Positions 1 to 9,067 are shown, counted from the stretch's first letter. The stretch: DNA of 50,571 nt from Bradyrhizobium cajani (GCF_009759665.1 NZ_WQNE01000043.1:1-50571); one strand, 5' to 3'. Numbers and translations are program-made. The notes: generated by a model not told the origin, from the sequence alone.

Positions 1-470
1 GGTGGGCCCAGGGCGTGTTGCGCAACGCCGGTTTCAAGTTCGACGATTTCATCATCGTGCCGGGCCCCAGCGACAATGGCAAGCCGGTCTTCCTGTTGAA
101 TGCCGATGCCTTCATCTTCTGGCAGCGCAAGGAGCCTGATCTGCAAGCCGGTCAGACGCTGATGGCCCAGCTGGTCATGGATCCGGCGATCCAGACCATG
201 TATTCGCAGATCACAGGATCGATCCCCGTGCGCACCGATGTCGACCTCTCCGGTGACGGCTGGTCGGATGGTCAACGGCGAACCGCGGCCGCGCTCAAGG
301 ACGCTGTCGCCAACAATCAGGCCGTCCTGAGCCTCGCGCACAACATGGCGCAGGAAAACGGCCTCACCGCAGCGATGATCGACGTACTCACCGAGTACGT
401 GAAGAACAAGACGATCAAGCCGGAGCAGGCAGTCACCCGCCTCGCCGAGGCCGTCGAGGGCGCGCGTTGA
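1..470 (+). CDS. Sugar ABC transporter substrate-binding protein, C-terminal part (cut by window edge)
   Basis: The reading frame is open from the first bases, so the start lies upstream of the window; about 156 codons are visible and the stop is at 468-470. The residues look like the C-terminal lobe of a family 1 extracellular solute-binding protein: an aromatic-rich stretch (FIFWQRKEP), a typical SIPVRTDVDLS segment, and a closing helical region. It would capture a sugar or polyol in the periplasm for the permeases and ATPase that follow. Its TGA overlaps the TTG start of the first permease, which indicates translational coupling. The substrate cannot be told from this fragment. Confidence 0.8.
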   Translation, partial: WAQGVLRNAGFKFDDFIIVPGPSDNGKPVFLLNADAFIFWQRKEPDLQAGQTLMAQLVMDPAIQTMYSQITGSIPVRTDVDLSGDGWSDGQRRTAAALKDAVANNQAVLSLAHNMAQENGLTAAMIDVLTEYVKNKTIKPEQAVTRLAEAVEGAR

Positions 471-1396
471 CGGACGCCGTCTCCACAGCAACCCGGGCCG
501 GCCGACCGGTAATCTCCGACGTAGTCGGCCGGCTGCCCGAATATCTGATGATCTGGGTGCCGCTGCTCCTGTCCGCGGCGCATCTCATCTCGTTTTCGCT
601 GTGGACGATCTGGATTTCGTTCACGCCATCCACCCTCGTCCCGGTCTCGGGCTGGGTGGGCTTGCGCAACTACACGGCAGTCCTGGCGAGTCGGAACTGG
701 CAGATCGCGTTCGACAACCTGTTGCTGTTTGGCAGCGCTTTCGTACTGCTGAGTTTGCTGACCGGCCTCCTGCTTGCGATCCTGCTCGATCAGCGCATTC
801 GCGGCGAGAACGTGCTGCGATCCATCTTCCTCTACCCCCTGGCGGTGTCGTTCGTCGTTACCGGCACGGTCTGGAGCTGGCTGCTCAATCCTGGCATCGG
901 CATCCAGAAGCTCGTTCACGACCTCGGCTGGACCTCCTTCCGGTTCGACTGGCTGGTCGACCGCGACATGGCGATCTGGACGATCGTGATCGCTGCGATC
1001 TGGCAGTCCTCGGGCTTCGCCATGGCGCTCTTCCTGGCCGGCCTTCGCTCCGTCGACGCCGACATCATCAAGGCCGCGCAGATAGATGGCGCCGGGCCAT
1101 TTCGCCTCTACCGGCGCGTCATCTTGCCGACGCTTTGGCCGATCACGGTCACCGTCATTGTCGTTCAATTGCAGTTCGCGATTTCGGCCTTCGACCTTGT
1201 CCGGGCACTGACCAACGGCGGGCCCGGAATAGCGACCCAGCTGCCAGCCCTCGTCGTCTACGACTTGATGTTCCAGCGCAGCCAGCTCGGCCGCGGTGCC
1301 GCGGCGGCGGTGCTCATGCTGCTCATCCTTCTCGCGGTGCTGCTGCCCTATGCGGCGTGGCGTTATATCCAGCGACGGCAGGCCGGCCATGCGTGA
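467..1396 (+). CDS. Sugar ABC transporter permease, MalF/UgpA type
   Basis: This is a 309-residue inner-membrane permease of the CUT1 sugar importer class with about six hydrophobic helices. The cytoplasmic EAA loop that contacts the ATPase is visible at about residues 203-222 (AAQIDGAGPFRLYRRVILP). The start is a TTG at 467 that overlaps the stop of the binding-protein gene by four bases, and the 3' end overlaps the next permease by eight bases. Gene order (binding protein, permease, permease, ATPase) is the usual one for MalEFGK/Ugp-like importers. The transported compound is not evident; the neighbouring dehydrogenase suggests a sugar alcohol or sugar acid, which is inference. Confidence 0.88.
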   Translation: MTDAVSTATRAGRPVISDVVGRLPEYLMIWVPLLLSAAHLISFSLWTIWISFTPSTLVPVSGWVGLRNYTAVLASRNWQIAFDNLLLFGSAFVLLSLLTGLLLAILLDQRIRGENVLRSIFLYPLAVSFVVTGTVWSWLLNPGIGIQKLVHDLGWTSFRFDWLVDRDMAIWTIVIAAIWQSSGFAMALFLAGLRSVDADIIKAAQIDGAGPFRLYRRVILPTLWPITVTVIVVQLQFAISAFDLVRALTNGGPGIATQLPALVVYDLMFQRSQLGRGAAAAVLMLLILLAVLLPYAAWRYIQRRQAGHA

Positions 1397-2246
1397 CCGA
1401 TCCTTCACGCCGGGCCGCATCCTGATCTATCTCGTCGTGACTTTGTTCGCGGCGGCTTACCTCGCCCCTCTGGCTGTCGTCGTCCTGAACTCGCTCCGCA
1501 CCAACGAGGAGATCGCGCAGGGGTCAATGATCGGCTGGCCGCAACATCTAGCCTGGGGCAACTACGCCAAGGCCTGGAGCGGTTTCTGCGTCGCCGAGAC
1601 CTGCGCCGGCATCCGGCCCTACATGCTGAACTCCGCGCTCGTCACGATCCCCGCGACGATCATCTCCACCCTGCTCGGCGCCGTCGCCGGCTACGCCGTG
1701 TCGCTCTGGCGTTTTCGCGGCGACAACTGGATCTACGGCATCGTCACCCTTGGCCTCTTCCTGCCCCAGCAGATGCGCTTGCTGCCCTGGACCATCGTGC
1801 TGCGGGACATCGGGCTCATCAACACGCTGACGGGTCTGGTGCTGATTCACACCATCCAGGGGCTCTCCTTCACCGCGCTGTTCTGCCGGAACTACTATGT
1901 CGCCATTCCGCATGAATTGATCCGGGCCGCGCGCATCGATGGCGCCGGATTCTTTCGTATCTTCTGGCGCATCATTCTGCCGCTCTCGGCGCCGATCCTG
2001 ATCGTCACCGTGATCTGGCAGTTCACGCACATCTGGAACGAGTTCCTCTATGGCGTGACATTCACGACCGGCCAGCAGCAGCCTGTCACGGCCGCCCTCA
2101 TCGCGCTATCTGCCGCAATCGCAGACATCCCGCAGCATGGCGTGCAGAGTGCTGCGGTGATCATCGCAGCCCTGCCCACCTTGTTGATCTATCTCCTCGG
2201 CGGCAGATATTTCGTACGCGGCCTCACTGCCGGGGCCGTGAAATGA
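1389..2246 (+). CDS. Sugar ABC transporter permease, MalG/UgpE type
   Basis: This is the second permease of the importer, 285 residues from the ATG at 1389. That start overlaps the preceding gene by eight bases and gives an N terminus (MRDRSFTPGR then a hydrophobic helix) normal for MalG-type proteins; a longer open frame upstream is only overlap with the first permease. The EAA loop is at about residues 180-200 (AARIDGAGFFRIFWRIILP), and helices fill most of the rest. A periplasmic loop carries two cysteines (CVAETC), which may form a disulphide. It pairs with the MalF-type subunit to make the membrane channel. Confidence 0.88.
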   Translation: MRDRSFTPGRILIYLVVTLFAAAYLAPLAVVVLNSLRTNEEIAQGSMIGWPQHLAWGNYAKAWSGFCVAETCAGIRPYMLNSALVTIPATIISTLLGAVAGYAVSLWRFRGDNWIYGIVTLGLFLPQQMRLLPWTIVLRDIGLINTLTGLVLIHTIQGLSFTALFCRNYYVAIPHELIRAARIDGAGFFRIFWRIILPLSAPILIVTVIWQFTHIWNEFLYGVTFTTGQQQPVTAALIALSAAIADIPQHGVQSAAVIIAALPTLLIYLLGGRYFVRGLTAGAVK

Positions 2247-2256
2247 TGGATTTGTC

Positions 2257-3366
2257 ATGGCAGCACTGAGCATTCGCACCCTGTCGAAGCGCTACGCCAA
2301 TCTGGAGGTGCTGAAGGGCATCGATCTCGACATCGAGAGCGGTGAATTCACCGTGCTGGTCGGGCCGTCCGGCTGCGGCAAGTCCACGCTGCTCAACATC
2401 GTCGCCGGGCTCGATCGTCCGAGCGCCGGGACGATCGAGATCGGCGGGCGCGTCGTCAACGACATCCCGCCCAAGGACCGCGACATCGCCATGGTGTTCC
2501 AGTCCTACGCACTCTATCCCTCGATGACGGTACGCCAGAACATCACCTTCGGCATGGAATGCCGCCACGTGCCGAAGATCGAGCAGGAGAAGGCGGTCAC
2601 GAATGTGGCCAAGCTGCTCCAGATCGAACCGCTGCTCGGCCGCAAGCCGTCGCAGCTCTCCGGCGGCCAGCGCCAGCGCGTGGCGATGGGCCGCGCGCTC
2701 GTGCGCAATCCCCTGCTCTTCCTGTTCGACGAGCCGCTGTCCAATCTCGACGCCAAGCTGCGTGTCGAGATGCGGATGGAGATCAAGCGGCTGCACCAGC
2801 GCATCGGCGCCACCATCGTCTATGTCACCCACGACCAGATCGAGGCAATGACGATGGCGACGCGGATCGCGGTGATGCATCAGGGCAGCGTGCAGCAGTT
2901 CGCCGACCCCGATACCGTGTACCGCTATCCGGCCAATCTGTTCGTCGCGCGTTTCATGGGCTCGCCACCAATGAACACCATGCCGGCACGCCTCGAGGCC
3001 GAGAATGGCAGCCTGGTGGTGATCATCGGCGCGGGGCGGCCGGACGAGGTTCGCCTGCGCCTCAAGGGATATGACGCGGCAGCGCCCTTCGTCGGTCGCG
3101 AGGTGGTGTTCGGGATCAGGCCGGAATGCATTGCAGAGGGCAGCCGCGCGTTTTCCGGCGATGCTCCTGTCCTCGTCAACGCGCCGGTGGAGATGGTCGA
3201 GCCGACCGGTGCCGAGACGATGGTTTTGCTGCGGCTCGGGGGCGAGCCCGCGATGGCGCGCATCTCGCCCGATATCCGCCCCGCGCCCGGCGCGTCCGCC
3301 TCCTTCGCGCTCGACACCCGCCGCATTTGCCTGTTCGATCCCGAGACGGAGCGACTGATCGCATGA
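2257..3366 (+). CDS. Sugar ABC transporter ATP-binding protein, MalK/UgpC type
   Basis: This 369-residue ATPase powers the importer encoded just upstream. Walker A is GPSGCGKST at residues 36-44, the ABC signature LSGGQRQR is near residue 134, Walker B ending in FDEP is near 153-160, and the H-loop is in YVTHDQ. A C-terminal regulatory (TOBE-like) region of about 130 residues follows, as in MalK/UgpC/MsmK proteins, so the length is normal. It starts 10 bases after the second permease, and its stop overlaps the start of the dehydrogenase gene (ATGA). Such ATPases can serve more than one importer, so the substrate is not fixed by this gene. Confidence 0.9.
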   Translation: MAALSIRTLSKRYANLEVLKGIDLDIESGEFTVLVGPSGCGKSTLLNIVAGLDRPSAGTIEIGGRVVNDIPPKDRDIAMVFQSYALYPSMTVRQNITFGMECRHVPKIEQEKAVTNVAKLLQIEPLLGRKPSQLSGGQRQRVAMGRALVRNPLLFLFDEPLSNLDAKLRVEMRMEIKRLHQRIGATIVYVTHDQIEAMTMATRIAVMHQGSVQQFADPDTVYRYPANLFVARFMGSPPMNTMPARLEAENGSLVVIIGAGRPDEVRLRLKGYDAAAPFVGREVVFGIRPECIAEGSRAFSGDAPVLVNAPVEMVEPTGAETMVLLRLGGEPAMARISPDIRPAPGASASFALDTRRICLFDPETERLIA

Positions 3367-4130
3367 CGAAGACGACCTATTCAGGCCTTGCGGGCCGCGT
3401 GGTACTGATCACCGGCGGCGCCAGCGGCATCGGTGCCGCCTTCGTACGGGCCTTCGCGGCCCAGGGGGCACGCGTCGCCTTTCTCGACATCGACGCGGAC
3501 GCCGGCGAAACGCTGGCGCGGGAAGTGGCAGGCAGCTTCGACGCAGCCCCCCTGTTCGTGCGGTGCGATCTCCTGGACATCGACGCCCTTCGCGCGGCGA
3601 TGGCGATGGTCCACGGCGCGCTCGGCGATGCCGCGGTCCTCGTCAACAACGCCGCCAACGATCAACGCCAGGTTCTCTCCGAGGTGACGCCGGCCGAGTT
3701 CGACTGGATGATCGGCGTCAATCTCAAGCACGTATTCTTCGCAGCGCAGGCGGTCGTGCCGCAGATGCAGGCGCGTGGCGGCGGCTCGATCATCAACATG
3801 TCGTCGATCGCGTGGATGCGTGGCGCACCGGCGTTGCCGGCCTATGCCGCGGCGAAAGCGGCGATCGTCGGCTTCACCAATTCGCTGGCCCGGCTGGTCG
3901 GGCCCGACCGCATTCGTGTCAACGCGATTGCACCGGGCATGGTGATCACCGAGCGCCAGCGCCGGCTATGGTATCCGGACGAGCAGGCCATCGCCGAGCT
4001 GCGCACGCGTCAGGCCGTTCCCGATGCGGTGACGCCCGACGACATCGCCAACATGGCGCTGTTCCTGGCTTCCGACGAGAGCCGGCGCATCACGCGCCAG
4101 TGCATCCAGGTCGACGCAGGTCTCGGCTAG
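3363..4130 (+). CDS. Short-chain dehydrogenase/reductase
   Basis: This is a classical SDR oxidoreductase of 255 residues. The NAD(P)-binding TGGASGIG is at residues 17-24, NNAAN stabilises the central sheet, and the catalytic set is Ser148, Tyr161 and Lys165 (YAAAK). The ATG at 3363 overlaps the ATPase stop by four bases and starts right before the first Rossmann strand, so it is preferred over a longer open frame. The protein probably oxidises or reduces the compound brought in by the upstream ABC importer; this is inferred from the shared operon. It is the last gene of the unit, and the next gene converges on it with one base between. Confidence 0.88.
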   Translation: MTKTTYSGLAGRVVLITGGASGIGAAFVRAFAAQGARVAFLDIDADAGETLAREVAGSFDAAPLFVRCDLLDIDALRAAMAMVHGALGDAAVLVNNAANDQRQVLSEVTPAEFDWMIGVNLKHVFFAAQAVVPQMQARGGGSIINMSSIAWMRGAPALPAYAAAKAAIVGFTNSLARLVGPDRIRVNAIAPGMVITERQRRLWYPDEQAIAELRTRQAVPDAVTPDDIANMALFLASDESRRITRQCIQVDAGLG

Positions 4131-4131
4131 A

Positions 4132-5316
4132 CTAGCTCGCCCGCCTGCCCTTGCGCATCGTTGCCAGCACGATGTCGGCGGCGAGCACGCTCGGCGACTT
4201 GTTGCCGGTCGACATGATCTGATCGAGCCGGGCGAACGCGTCGACCTGCTCCCGGCGTAGCGGCGATTCCGTCAGCAGTTCGGCGAGCGCCGCTGCCAGC
4301 TGTTCGGGCGTGCACTCCTCCTGCAGGAACTCGGGAATGACATCCTTGCCGATCACGAGATTGGCGAGGATCACGGAGGACACGCGGATCGCGCGGCGCA
4401 GGATGAAGGCCTCGATCGCGCCGACGCGATAGGCCGTCACCATCGGAATGCCCGACAATGCGAGCTCGAGCGTCACCGTGCCGGATTTTGCCAGCGCCGC
4501 ATGCGCAATGCGAAAGGCCGCGCGCTTCTCGTTCTCGCCGATCACGATCTGCGGCTTGACCGGCCAGTTCGCGACGCCTTCGCGGATGGTGGACTCCAGA
4601 TGCGGCATGGTCGGCAGCATCAGTTCGAATGCACGCCCCTGCGTCCGCAACCGGCCGAGTGCCGCACCGAACACGTCGAGGTGATGCCGGATCTCGCTGC
4701 GGCGGCTGCCGGGCAGCACCAGGAGCACCGGCGGCTCGCCGCCGCGGCGCTTCTGCTCCATAGCGTTCGGCCGCAGCGACGGCAATTGCTCGACCAGGGG
4801 ATGGCCGACATAGCTGCATGGCGGCCCGCCGAGCTTTCGGTATTCCTCCGGCTCGAACGGCAACAGGCCGAGCACATGGTCGACATAGCCGAGCATGGTC
4901 CGAGCGCGTCCCGGCCGCCAGGCCCAGAGCTGCGGCGAGACATAGTCGATGATCGGGATCGCCGGACTGCGCGAGCGCACGCGGCGAGCGACGCGATGGG
5001 TGAAATCGGGGCTGTCGATGATGACGAGCGCGTCGGGCGCGGCCTCGGTCACGGCCTTCGCGGTCTCGCGGATCAGCCGCAGGATCTTCGGCAATTGCTG
5101 CACGACGGCGGCGAAGCCGACGATCGACAGCTCCTCGATCGGAAACAGCGTCTCTAACCCCTCGCGCGCCATGGTGCGGCCCCCGACGCCGACGAACTGC
5201 ACGCCGTCGCCGAGCCGCTGGCGCAGCACCTTCATCAACGCGGAGCCCAGCCTGTCGCCGGATTCCTCCGTCGCGATCAGAAAAATCTTCCGCTTGGGAT
5301 CGCGACCCTGCATCAC
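4132..5316 (-). CDS. lpxB: Lipid-A-disaccharide synthase
   Basis: LpxB (family GT19) joins UDP-2,3-diacylglucosamine and 2,3-diacylglucosamine-1-phosphate to make the lipid A disaccharide at the inner membrane. The 394-residue protein shows the family start (KIFLIATEESGDRLGSALM), the VGVGGRTMAREGL segment and the LPGSRRSEI motif of the sugar-nucleotide half. A GTG at 5316 and an ATG at 5313 are both usable and lie within the lpxI stop, so the two genes are coupled. It is the last gene of the lpxA-lpxI-lpxB group and converges with the dehydrogenase gene. Confidence 0.95.
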   Translation of the reverse strand: MMQGRDPKRKIFLIATEESGDRLGSALMKVLRQRLGDGVQFVGVGGRTMAREGLETLFPIEELSIVGFAAVVQQLPKILRLIRETAKAVTEAAPDALVIIDSPDFTHRVARRVRSRSPAIPIIDYVSPQLWAWRPGRARTMLGYVDHVLGLLPFEPEEYRKLGGPPCSYVGHPLVEQLPSLRPNAMEQKRRGGEPPVLLVLPGSRRSEIRHHLDVFGAALGRLRTQGRAFELMLPTMPHLESTIREGVANWPVKPQIVIGENEKRAAFRIAHAALAKSGTVTLELALSGIPMVTAYRVGAIEAFILRRAIRVSSVILANLVIGKDVIPEFLQEECTPEQLAAALAELLTESPLRREQVDAFARLDQIMSTGNKSPSVLAADIVLATMRKGRRAS

Positions 5317-6182
5317 GACGGCAGGCCGATCACGAAGAGATATTTCGCATCGGCGAGCGCGATCATCGCCTGCGGCTCGGCGGCAATGGTATTGCCGGCG
5401 ATGACGGCAATGCCGGCCAGCCCGGCGGCCGCGACGCCCTCGATGGTGCGCGGGCCGATCGTCGGCAGGTCGAAGCGCAGATCCTGGCCGCTCTTCGGCG
5501 CCTTCACCAGCACGCCGCGCCCCATGGCGGCGCGAATACGGCCCTCCTCGCGCAGCCGCGCGACACGCGCGAGCAGCGCGTCGGTGCCCTCGATATCCTC
5601 GACCGCCACCACATGGCCGTCGATCACCACCGCGGCCTGGCCGATGTCGAACGGACCCAGCGCGGCCAGCACCGCGCGACCGCGCTCGATGTCGGCCTTG
5701 CTGGCGTCGCTCGGCCAGGCGCGGCTGATGCAGCCCTCGGGCATCAGCAGATCGGGCGCGACCTCCTTGATGCCGATCATGCGAAAACCATCCTGCTCGA
5801 GGATGCGCCCGACGCCGGACAGGAGATGGTCGTCGCCGCCGCGGAAGGCGCGAATGACGTTACCGAGCAGGCGCAGCGTCTTGACGTCGAACCGGATCTC
5901 CGACAGCGAGGGCCGCACTAGGGTGCCGATGAAGATCAGGTCGCGGCAGCCTTCTTCGCGGAACAGCCGCATGGCGCGGCCGAGCTGGCCGACCGAGATC
6001 CAGCGATGGCGGAATTTTTCCACGCGCGCCGGGTCGCAGGCCCCGCGCAGCGGAAACAGCACCGGCGTGATGCCACGTGCGGCGAGCGACTCGGCGACCG
6101 CGAACGGCATGGCGCCGCCGCCGGCGACGATGCCGACCGGTGGCGAAACCTCCGAAGCCGCCGATGTCATGTCCGCGGCCAT
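5313..6182 (-). CDS. lpxI: UDP-2,3-diacylglucosamine pyrophosphatase LpxI
   Basis: LpxI (formerly DUF1009) hydrolyses UDP-2,3-diacylglucosamine to lipid X and UMP, replacing LpxH in alphaproteobacteria. The 289-residue protein has the family glycine-rich N terminus (VGIVAGGGAMPFAVAE) and a C-terminal half with the QDLRFDLPTIGPRTIEG segment. The position between lpxA (six bases away) and lpxB (overlapping) is the standard alphaproteobacterial arrangement and confirms the assignment. Two methionines (codons 1 and 5) are possible starts and neither has a decisive ribosome-binding site. Confidence 0.94.
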   Translation of the reverse strand: MAADMTSAASEVSPPVGIVAGGGAMPFAVAESLAARGITPVLFPLRGACDPARVEKFRHRWISVGQLGRAMRLFREEGCRDLIFIGTLVRPSLSEIRFDVKTLRLLGNVIRAFRGGDDHLLSGVGRILEQDGFRMIGIKEVAPDLLMPEGCISRAWPSDASKADIERGRAVLAALGPFDIGQAAVVIDGHVVAVEDIEGTDALLARVARLREEGRIRAAMGRGVLVKAPKSGQDLRFDLPTIGPRTIEGVAAAGLAGIAVIAGNTIAAEPQAMIALADAKYLFVIGLPS

Positions 6183-6188
6183 CCAAAG

Positions 6189-6980
6189 TCACTTCGCAAT
6201 GGCGGGAAGGCAGAGCGGGCGCTTGCCCTTGCCGATGAAGTCGAGGATCTCGGCGATCGCCGGGTCTTCGCCGGCGAGCGACCTGGACGCCTCCAGCCGC
6301 TCGGCGAACGTGCCGAGCCCATGGAAGAGCTTCTGGTAGAACGCGCGCACGGTCGCGAGCCGCTCCTTGGTGAACTTGCGCCGCTTCATGCCGATCAAAT
6401 TGAGGCTTTCCAGCACGGCATACTGGCCGTTGACCAGCCCGTAGGGGATGACGTCGTCGCGCACGCCGCACACGCCGCCGACCATGACATAGGGGCCGAT
6501 GCGCGTGAACTGATGCACCGCGGACAGGCCGCCGATATAGACGGCATCGCCGATCTCGCAGTGACCGCCCAGCGTCGCCGACGTCGCGAAGATCACGTTG
6601 TCGCCGACCATGCAGTCATGGCCGACATGGCTGTTGTTCATGAAGTAGCCGCCGCTGCCGACGCGGGTCAGGCCACCGCCCTTGATGGTGCCGACATTCA
6701 TCGTCGCGCCTTCCCGGATGGTGCAGCCGGAGCCGATCTCGAGCCGCGTCGGCTCGCCCTTGTAGCTGAGATCCTGAGGCGCGCCGCCCAGCACCGCGAA
6801 CGGCGAGATCACGCAGCCGTCCCCGACCGAGGTATGGCCGATGACGGTGACCTGCCCGATCAGCTTGCAGTTCGCCCCGATTACGGCGTTCGGGCCGATG
6901 ATGCAGTAGGGCCCGATTTCGGTGCCCTCGCCGATCACCGCGCCGTCTTCCACCCGTGCGGTGGGATCAATCTTACTCAT
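6189..6980 (-). CDS. lpxA: UDP-N-acetylglucosamine acyltransferase
   Basis: LpxA adds the 3-hydroxyacyl chain from acyl carrier protein to UDP-GlcNAc, the first step of lipid A synthesis. The 263-residue protein begins with SKIDPTARVEDGAVIGEG and continues with hexapeptide repeats of the left-handed beta-helix. It carries the conserved HVGHDCMVGDN region with the catalytic histidine, then the helical C-terminal domain. I start it at the ATG (6980) rather than the adjacent upstream TTG. Unlike many relatives, it is separated from fabZ by an opposite-strand gene, so lpxA-lpxI-lpxB may need their own promoter in 6981-7086. Confidence 0.95.
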   Translation of the reverse strand: MSKIDPTARVEDGAVIGEGTEIGPYCIIGPNAVIGANCKLIGQVTVIGHTSVGDGCVISPFAVLGGAPQDLSYKGEPTRLEIGSGCTIREGATMNVGTIKGGGLTRVGSGGYFMNNSHVGHDCMVGDNVIFATSATLGGHCEIGDAVYIGGLSAVHQFTRIGPYVMVGGVCGVRDDVIPYGLVNGQYAVLESLNLIGMKRRKFTKERLATVRAFYQKLFHGLGTFAERLEASRSLAGEDPAIAEILDFIGKGKRPLCLPAIAK

Positions 6981-7086
6981 CAAGAAGGTCTGATTATGTG
7001 TTGAAGTCGCTTGGTTTTCCGGTGGTTAGCGCGACTATGACCGGTCTGTCCAGTGACGTATCATCTCGCCATGTTTCAAGTACCGG

Positions 7087-7461
7087 ATGAACGCCCTTCG
7101 CGGCACATCAACCGGTTCATGCGGAGCTTCAACTCTCGTGGTCAGAGCCCTGGCACTTCTGCTCGCACAGTTCGCCGCCGCCCCGATCGTCTCTGAGACG
7201 ATCGAGACCGGCGAACGCCGCCCCATCGACCTTGCGACATTCGAGTGCCGCGATATCAGCCGCAGCACGGTGCTTCAGCGCGTCTGCTACGACCGCGCAC
7301 AGCAGAACCTGATCATCGCGATCAATGGCACGTACGACCGCTATTGCGGCGTGGACTCCGATACGGTCGACCGCCTCCTGGGCGCGCCGTCCATGGGGCA
7401 GTTCTTCAACCGGAATATCAGACGGCAGGACGTCGGCAGCCGCTACGATTGTGGCGGGTGA
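7087..7461 (+). CDS. Small exported KTSC-like domain protein
   Basis: This 124-residue protein of unknown function is encoded against the direction of the surrounding lpx/fab operon. The N terminus looks like a signal peptide (a hydrophobic ALALLLAQFAAAP stretch). The C-terminal 65 residues fit the KTSC domain pattern: a Ser-rich start (ISRSTVLQRVCYD), a short beta strand (NLIIAIN), a tyrosine turn (TYDRYCGV), then DRLLGAPSMGQFFNRNIR. KTSC domains have been linked to nucleic-acid or lysyl-tRNA-synthetase-associated contexts, but an exported version has no known role. Cysteines at three or four positions could form disulphides. It ends 12 bases before the 3' end of fabZ. Confidence 0.7.
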   Translation: MNALRGTSTGSCGASTLVVRALALLLAQFAAAPIVSETIETGERRPIDLATFECRDISRSTVLQRVCYDRAQQNLIIAINGTYDRYCGVDSDTVDRLLGAPSMGQFFNRNIRRQDVGSRYDCGG

Positions 7462-7473
7462 GCCCTCGTCCCC

Positions 7474-7935
7474 TCAGTCCGTCAGCATGGCGCCGACGTC
7501 GGCTTCCGCGACGACATGGCCGTTGACCTTGGCGTCGCCGTGAAACCACCACATCGTCTTGCGGCGGCCGAGCGAGCGCATGTGGTACTCGATGGTATCG
7601 CCGGGCAGCACCGGCTTGCGAAACTTGCACTTGTCGATGGTGAGGAAGTACACCGCCCGCGGCTTCTCGGTGCCTTCGACCGACTTGATGCCGATCACGC
7701 CCGCCGTCTGCGCCATCGCCTCGATCATCATCACGCCGGGATAGACGGGACGCTCGGGGAAATGGCCCTGGAAGGCCGGCTCGTTGAAGGTGACGTTCTT
7801 GATGCCGATGCCGCTGTAATCGGCGCGGATGTTGATCACGCGGTCGATCAGCAGCATCGGAAAGCGGTGCGGCAGGGTCTGGAGGATCGCGTTGATGTCC
7901 ACCAGTTCGAACTTAACAGGTAATTCCTCCGTCAT
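7474..7935 (-). CDS. fabZ: 3-hydroxyacyl-[acyl-carrier-protein] dehydratase FabZ
   Basis: FabZ removes water from beta-hydroxyacyl-ACP in fatty acid elongation; placed among lpx genes, it balances phospholipid and lipid A synthesis. The protein is 153 residues from the ATG at 7935, which overlaps the lpxD stop by four bases; a longer open frame upstream is only lpxD overlap. It shows HRFPMLLIDRV near residue 23 and the catalytic pair His58 (QGHFPERPVYPGV) and Glu72 (IEAMAQ), 14 residues apart as in the family. It is transcribed after bamA and lpxD. Confidence 0.95.
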   Translation of the reverse strand: MTEELPVKFELVDINAILQTLPHRFPMLLIDRVINIRADYSGIGIKNVTFNEPAFQGHFPERPVYPGVMMIEAMAQTAGVIGIKSVEGTEKPRAVYFLTIDKCKFRKPVLPGDTIEYHMRSLGRRKTMWWFHGDAKVNGHVVAEADVGAMLTD

Positions 7936-8999
7936 TCCCGTCCCTCGTCCTTCGGATCGGCCTTGTTGTCGCGAACCAGGCGCTCCACCGCGATGATCTC
8001 CTTGAACCATTGTTTGGTCGGCTTGGCGAAATGCCCGCCCCAGCGTCCGCCCGGCGGGATGTCGTCCTTGACGGCGCTCATGGCGGTCACCTGGGCTCCG
8101 TCACCGATCTTGAGGTGGTTGTTGATGCCAACCTTCGCTCCCAGCGCCACGTTGTCGCCGATGGTCAGGCTGCCCGCCAGCCCGATCTGGGCCGCCAGCA
8201 GACAGTGCCGGCCGATCGTCACATTGTGGCCGATCTGGACCTGATTGTCGATTTTGGTGCCCTCCCCGATCACGGTGTCGCGCAAGGACCCGCGGTCGAT
8301 CGTGGTGTTGGCACCGACTTCCACGTTGTTCTGGATCAGCACACGGCCGGTTTGCGGCACCTTCAGATGGCCCTCCGGGCCGAAGAAGATGAAGCCGTAG
8401 CCGTCCTGACCGATCGAGCAGCCGGGGTGGATCAGCACGTCGTTGCCGATCAGGGCGCACTGGATGGCCGTGCGGGCACCGACATTGCAGTCGCGGCCGA
8501 TCTTGACGCCCGGGCCGATGACGGCGCCGACGCCGATCACCGTGCCGCTGCCGATCTCGACGTCCGGACCGATCACGGCCAGGGGATCGACGATGACGCC
8601 GTCCTCCAGACGCGCGGTGGGATCGATGATGGCCGACGGCGCGATGCCGTCATTGCCGACCCAGGATTGCGGCCTGAGCGCATCGCCATGCCATTCCCGC
8701 GCGACCCTGACGAAGGCACGGAACGGCTGCGCCACGCGCAGCACGGCCACATGCGCCGGCACCTCCGCCTCGAAGCGCGGACTCACCAGGCAGGCCCCGG
8801 CCCTGGTCGCCCTGAGTTCATCGGCATATTTCAGGTTGTCGAAGAACGTCAGATGCATCGGTCCGGCTTCGTCGAGCGACGCCAGGCCCGTGATGACGTG
8901 GCCACCCCTCGCGGGATCGACCAGTTGCGCCTTGGTCAGCGCGGCAATGTCAGCCAGCGCTGAGGCAGGCGGTTTTGTGAAGAAGATCGGTTGCGCCAT
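7932..8999 (-). CDS. lpxD: UDP-3-O-(3-hydroxyacyl)glucosamine N-acyltransferase
   Basis: LpxD adds the second acyl chain to UDP-3-O-acylglucosamine. The 355-residue protein has an N-terminal uridine-binding domain (to about residue 110), then many hexapeptide repeats (for example IGPDVEIGSGTVIGVG and IGHNVTIGRHC with the catalytic histidine region), then a short C-terminal helix. The start at 8999 (MAQPIFFTKPP) is where family similarity begins; the open frame upstream of it is not lpxD-like. It follows bamA after 124 bases that contain a perfect 10-bp inverted repeat, and its stop overlaps fabZ. Confidence 0.94.
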   Translation of the reverse strand: MAQPIFFTKPPASALADIAALTKAQLVDPARGGHVITGLASLDEAGPMHLTFFDNLKYADELRATRAGACLVSPRFEAEVPAHVAVLRVAQPFRAFVRVAREWHGDALRPQSWVGNDGIAPSAIIDPTARLEDGVIVDPLAVIGPDVEIGSGTVIGVGAVIGPGVKIGRDCNVGARTAIQCALIGNDVLIHPGCSIGQDGYGFIFFGPEGHLKVPQTGRVLIQNNVEVGANTTIDRGSLRDTVIGEGTKIDNQVQIGHNVTIGRHCLLAAQIGLAGSLTIGDNVALGAKVGINNHLKIGDGAQVTAMSAVKDDIPPGGRWGGHFAKPTKQWFKEIIAVERLVRDNKADPKDEGRE

Positions 9000-9067
9000 T
9001 CCACCCCGTCGCGGTCCGGCTTCGGCATGAAGCGGCCGGGCCGCATCATGCCTCATCTCTTGAATTG

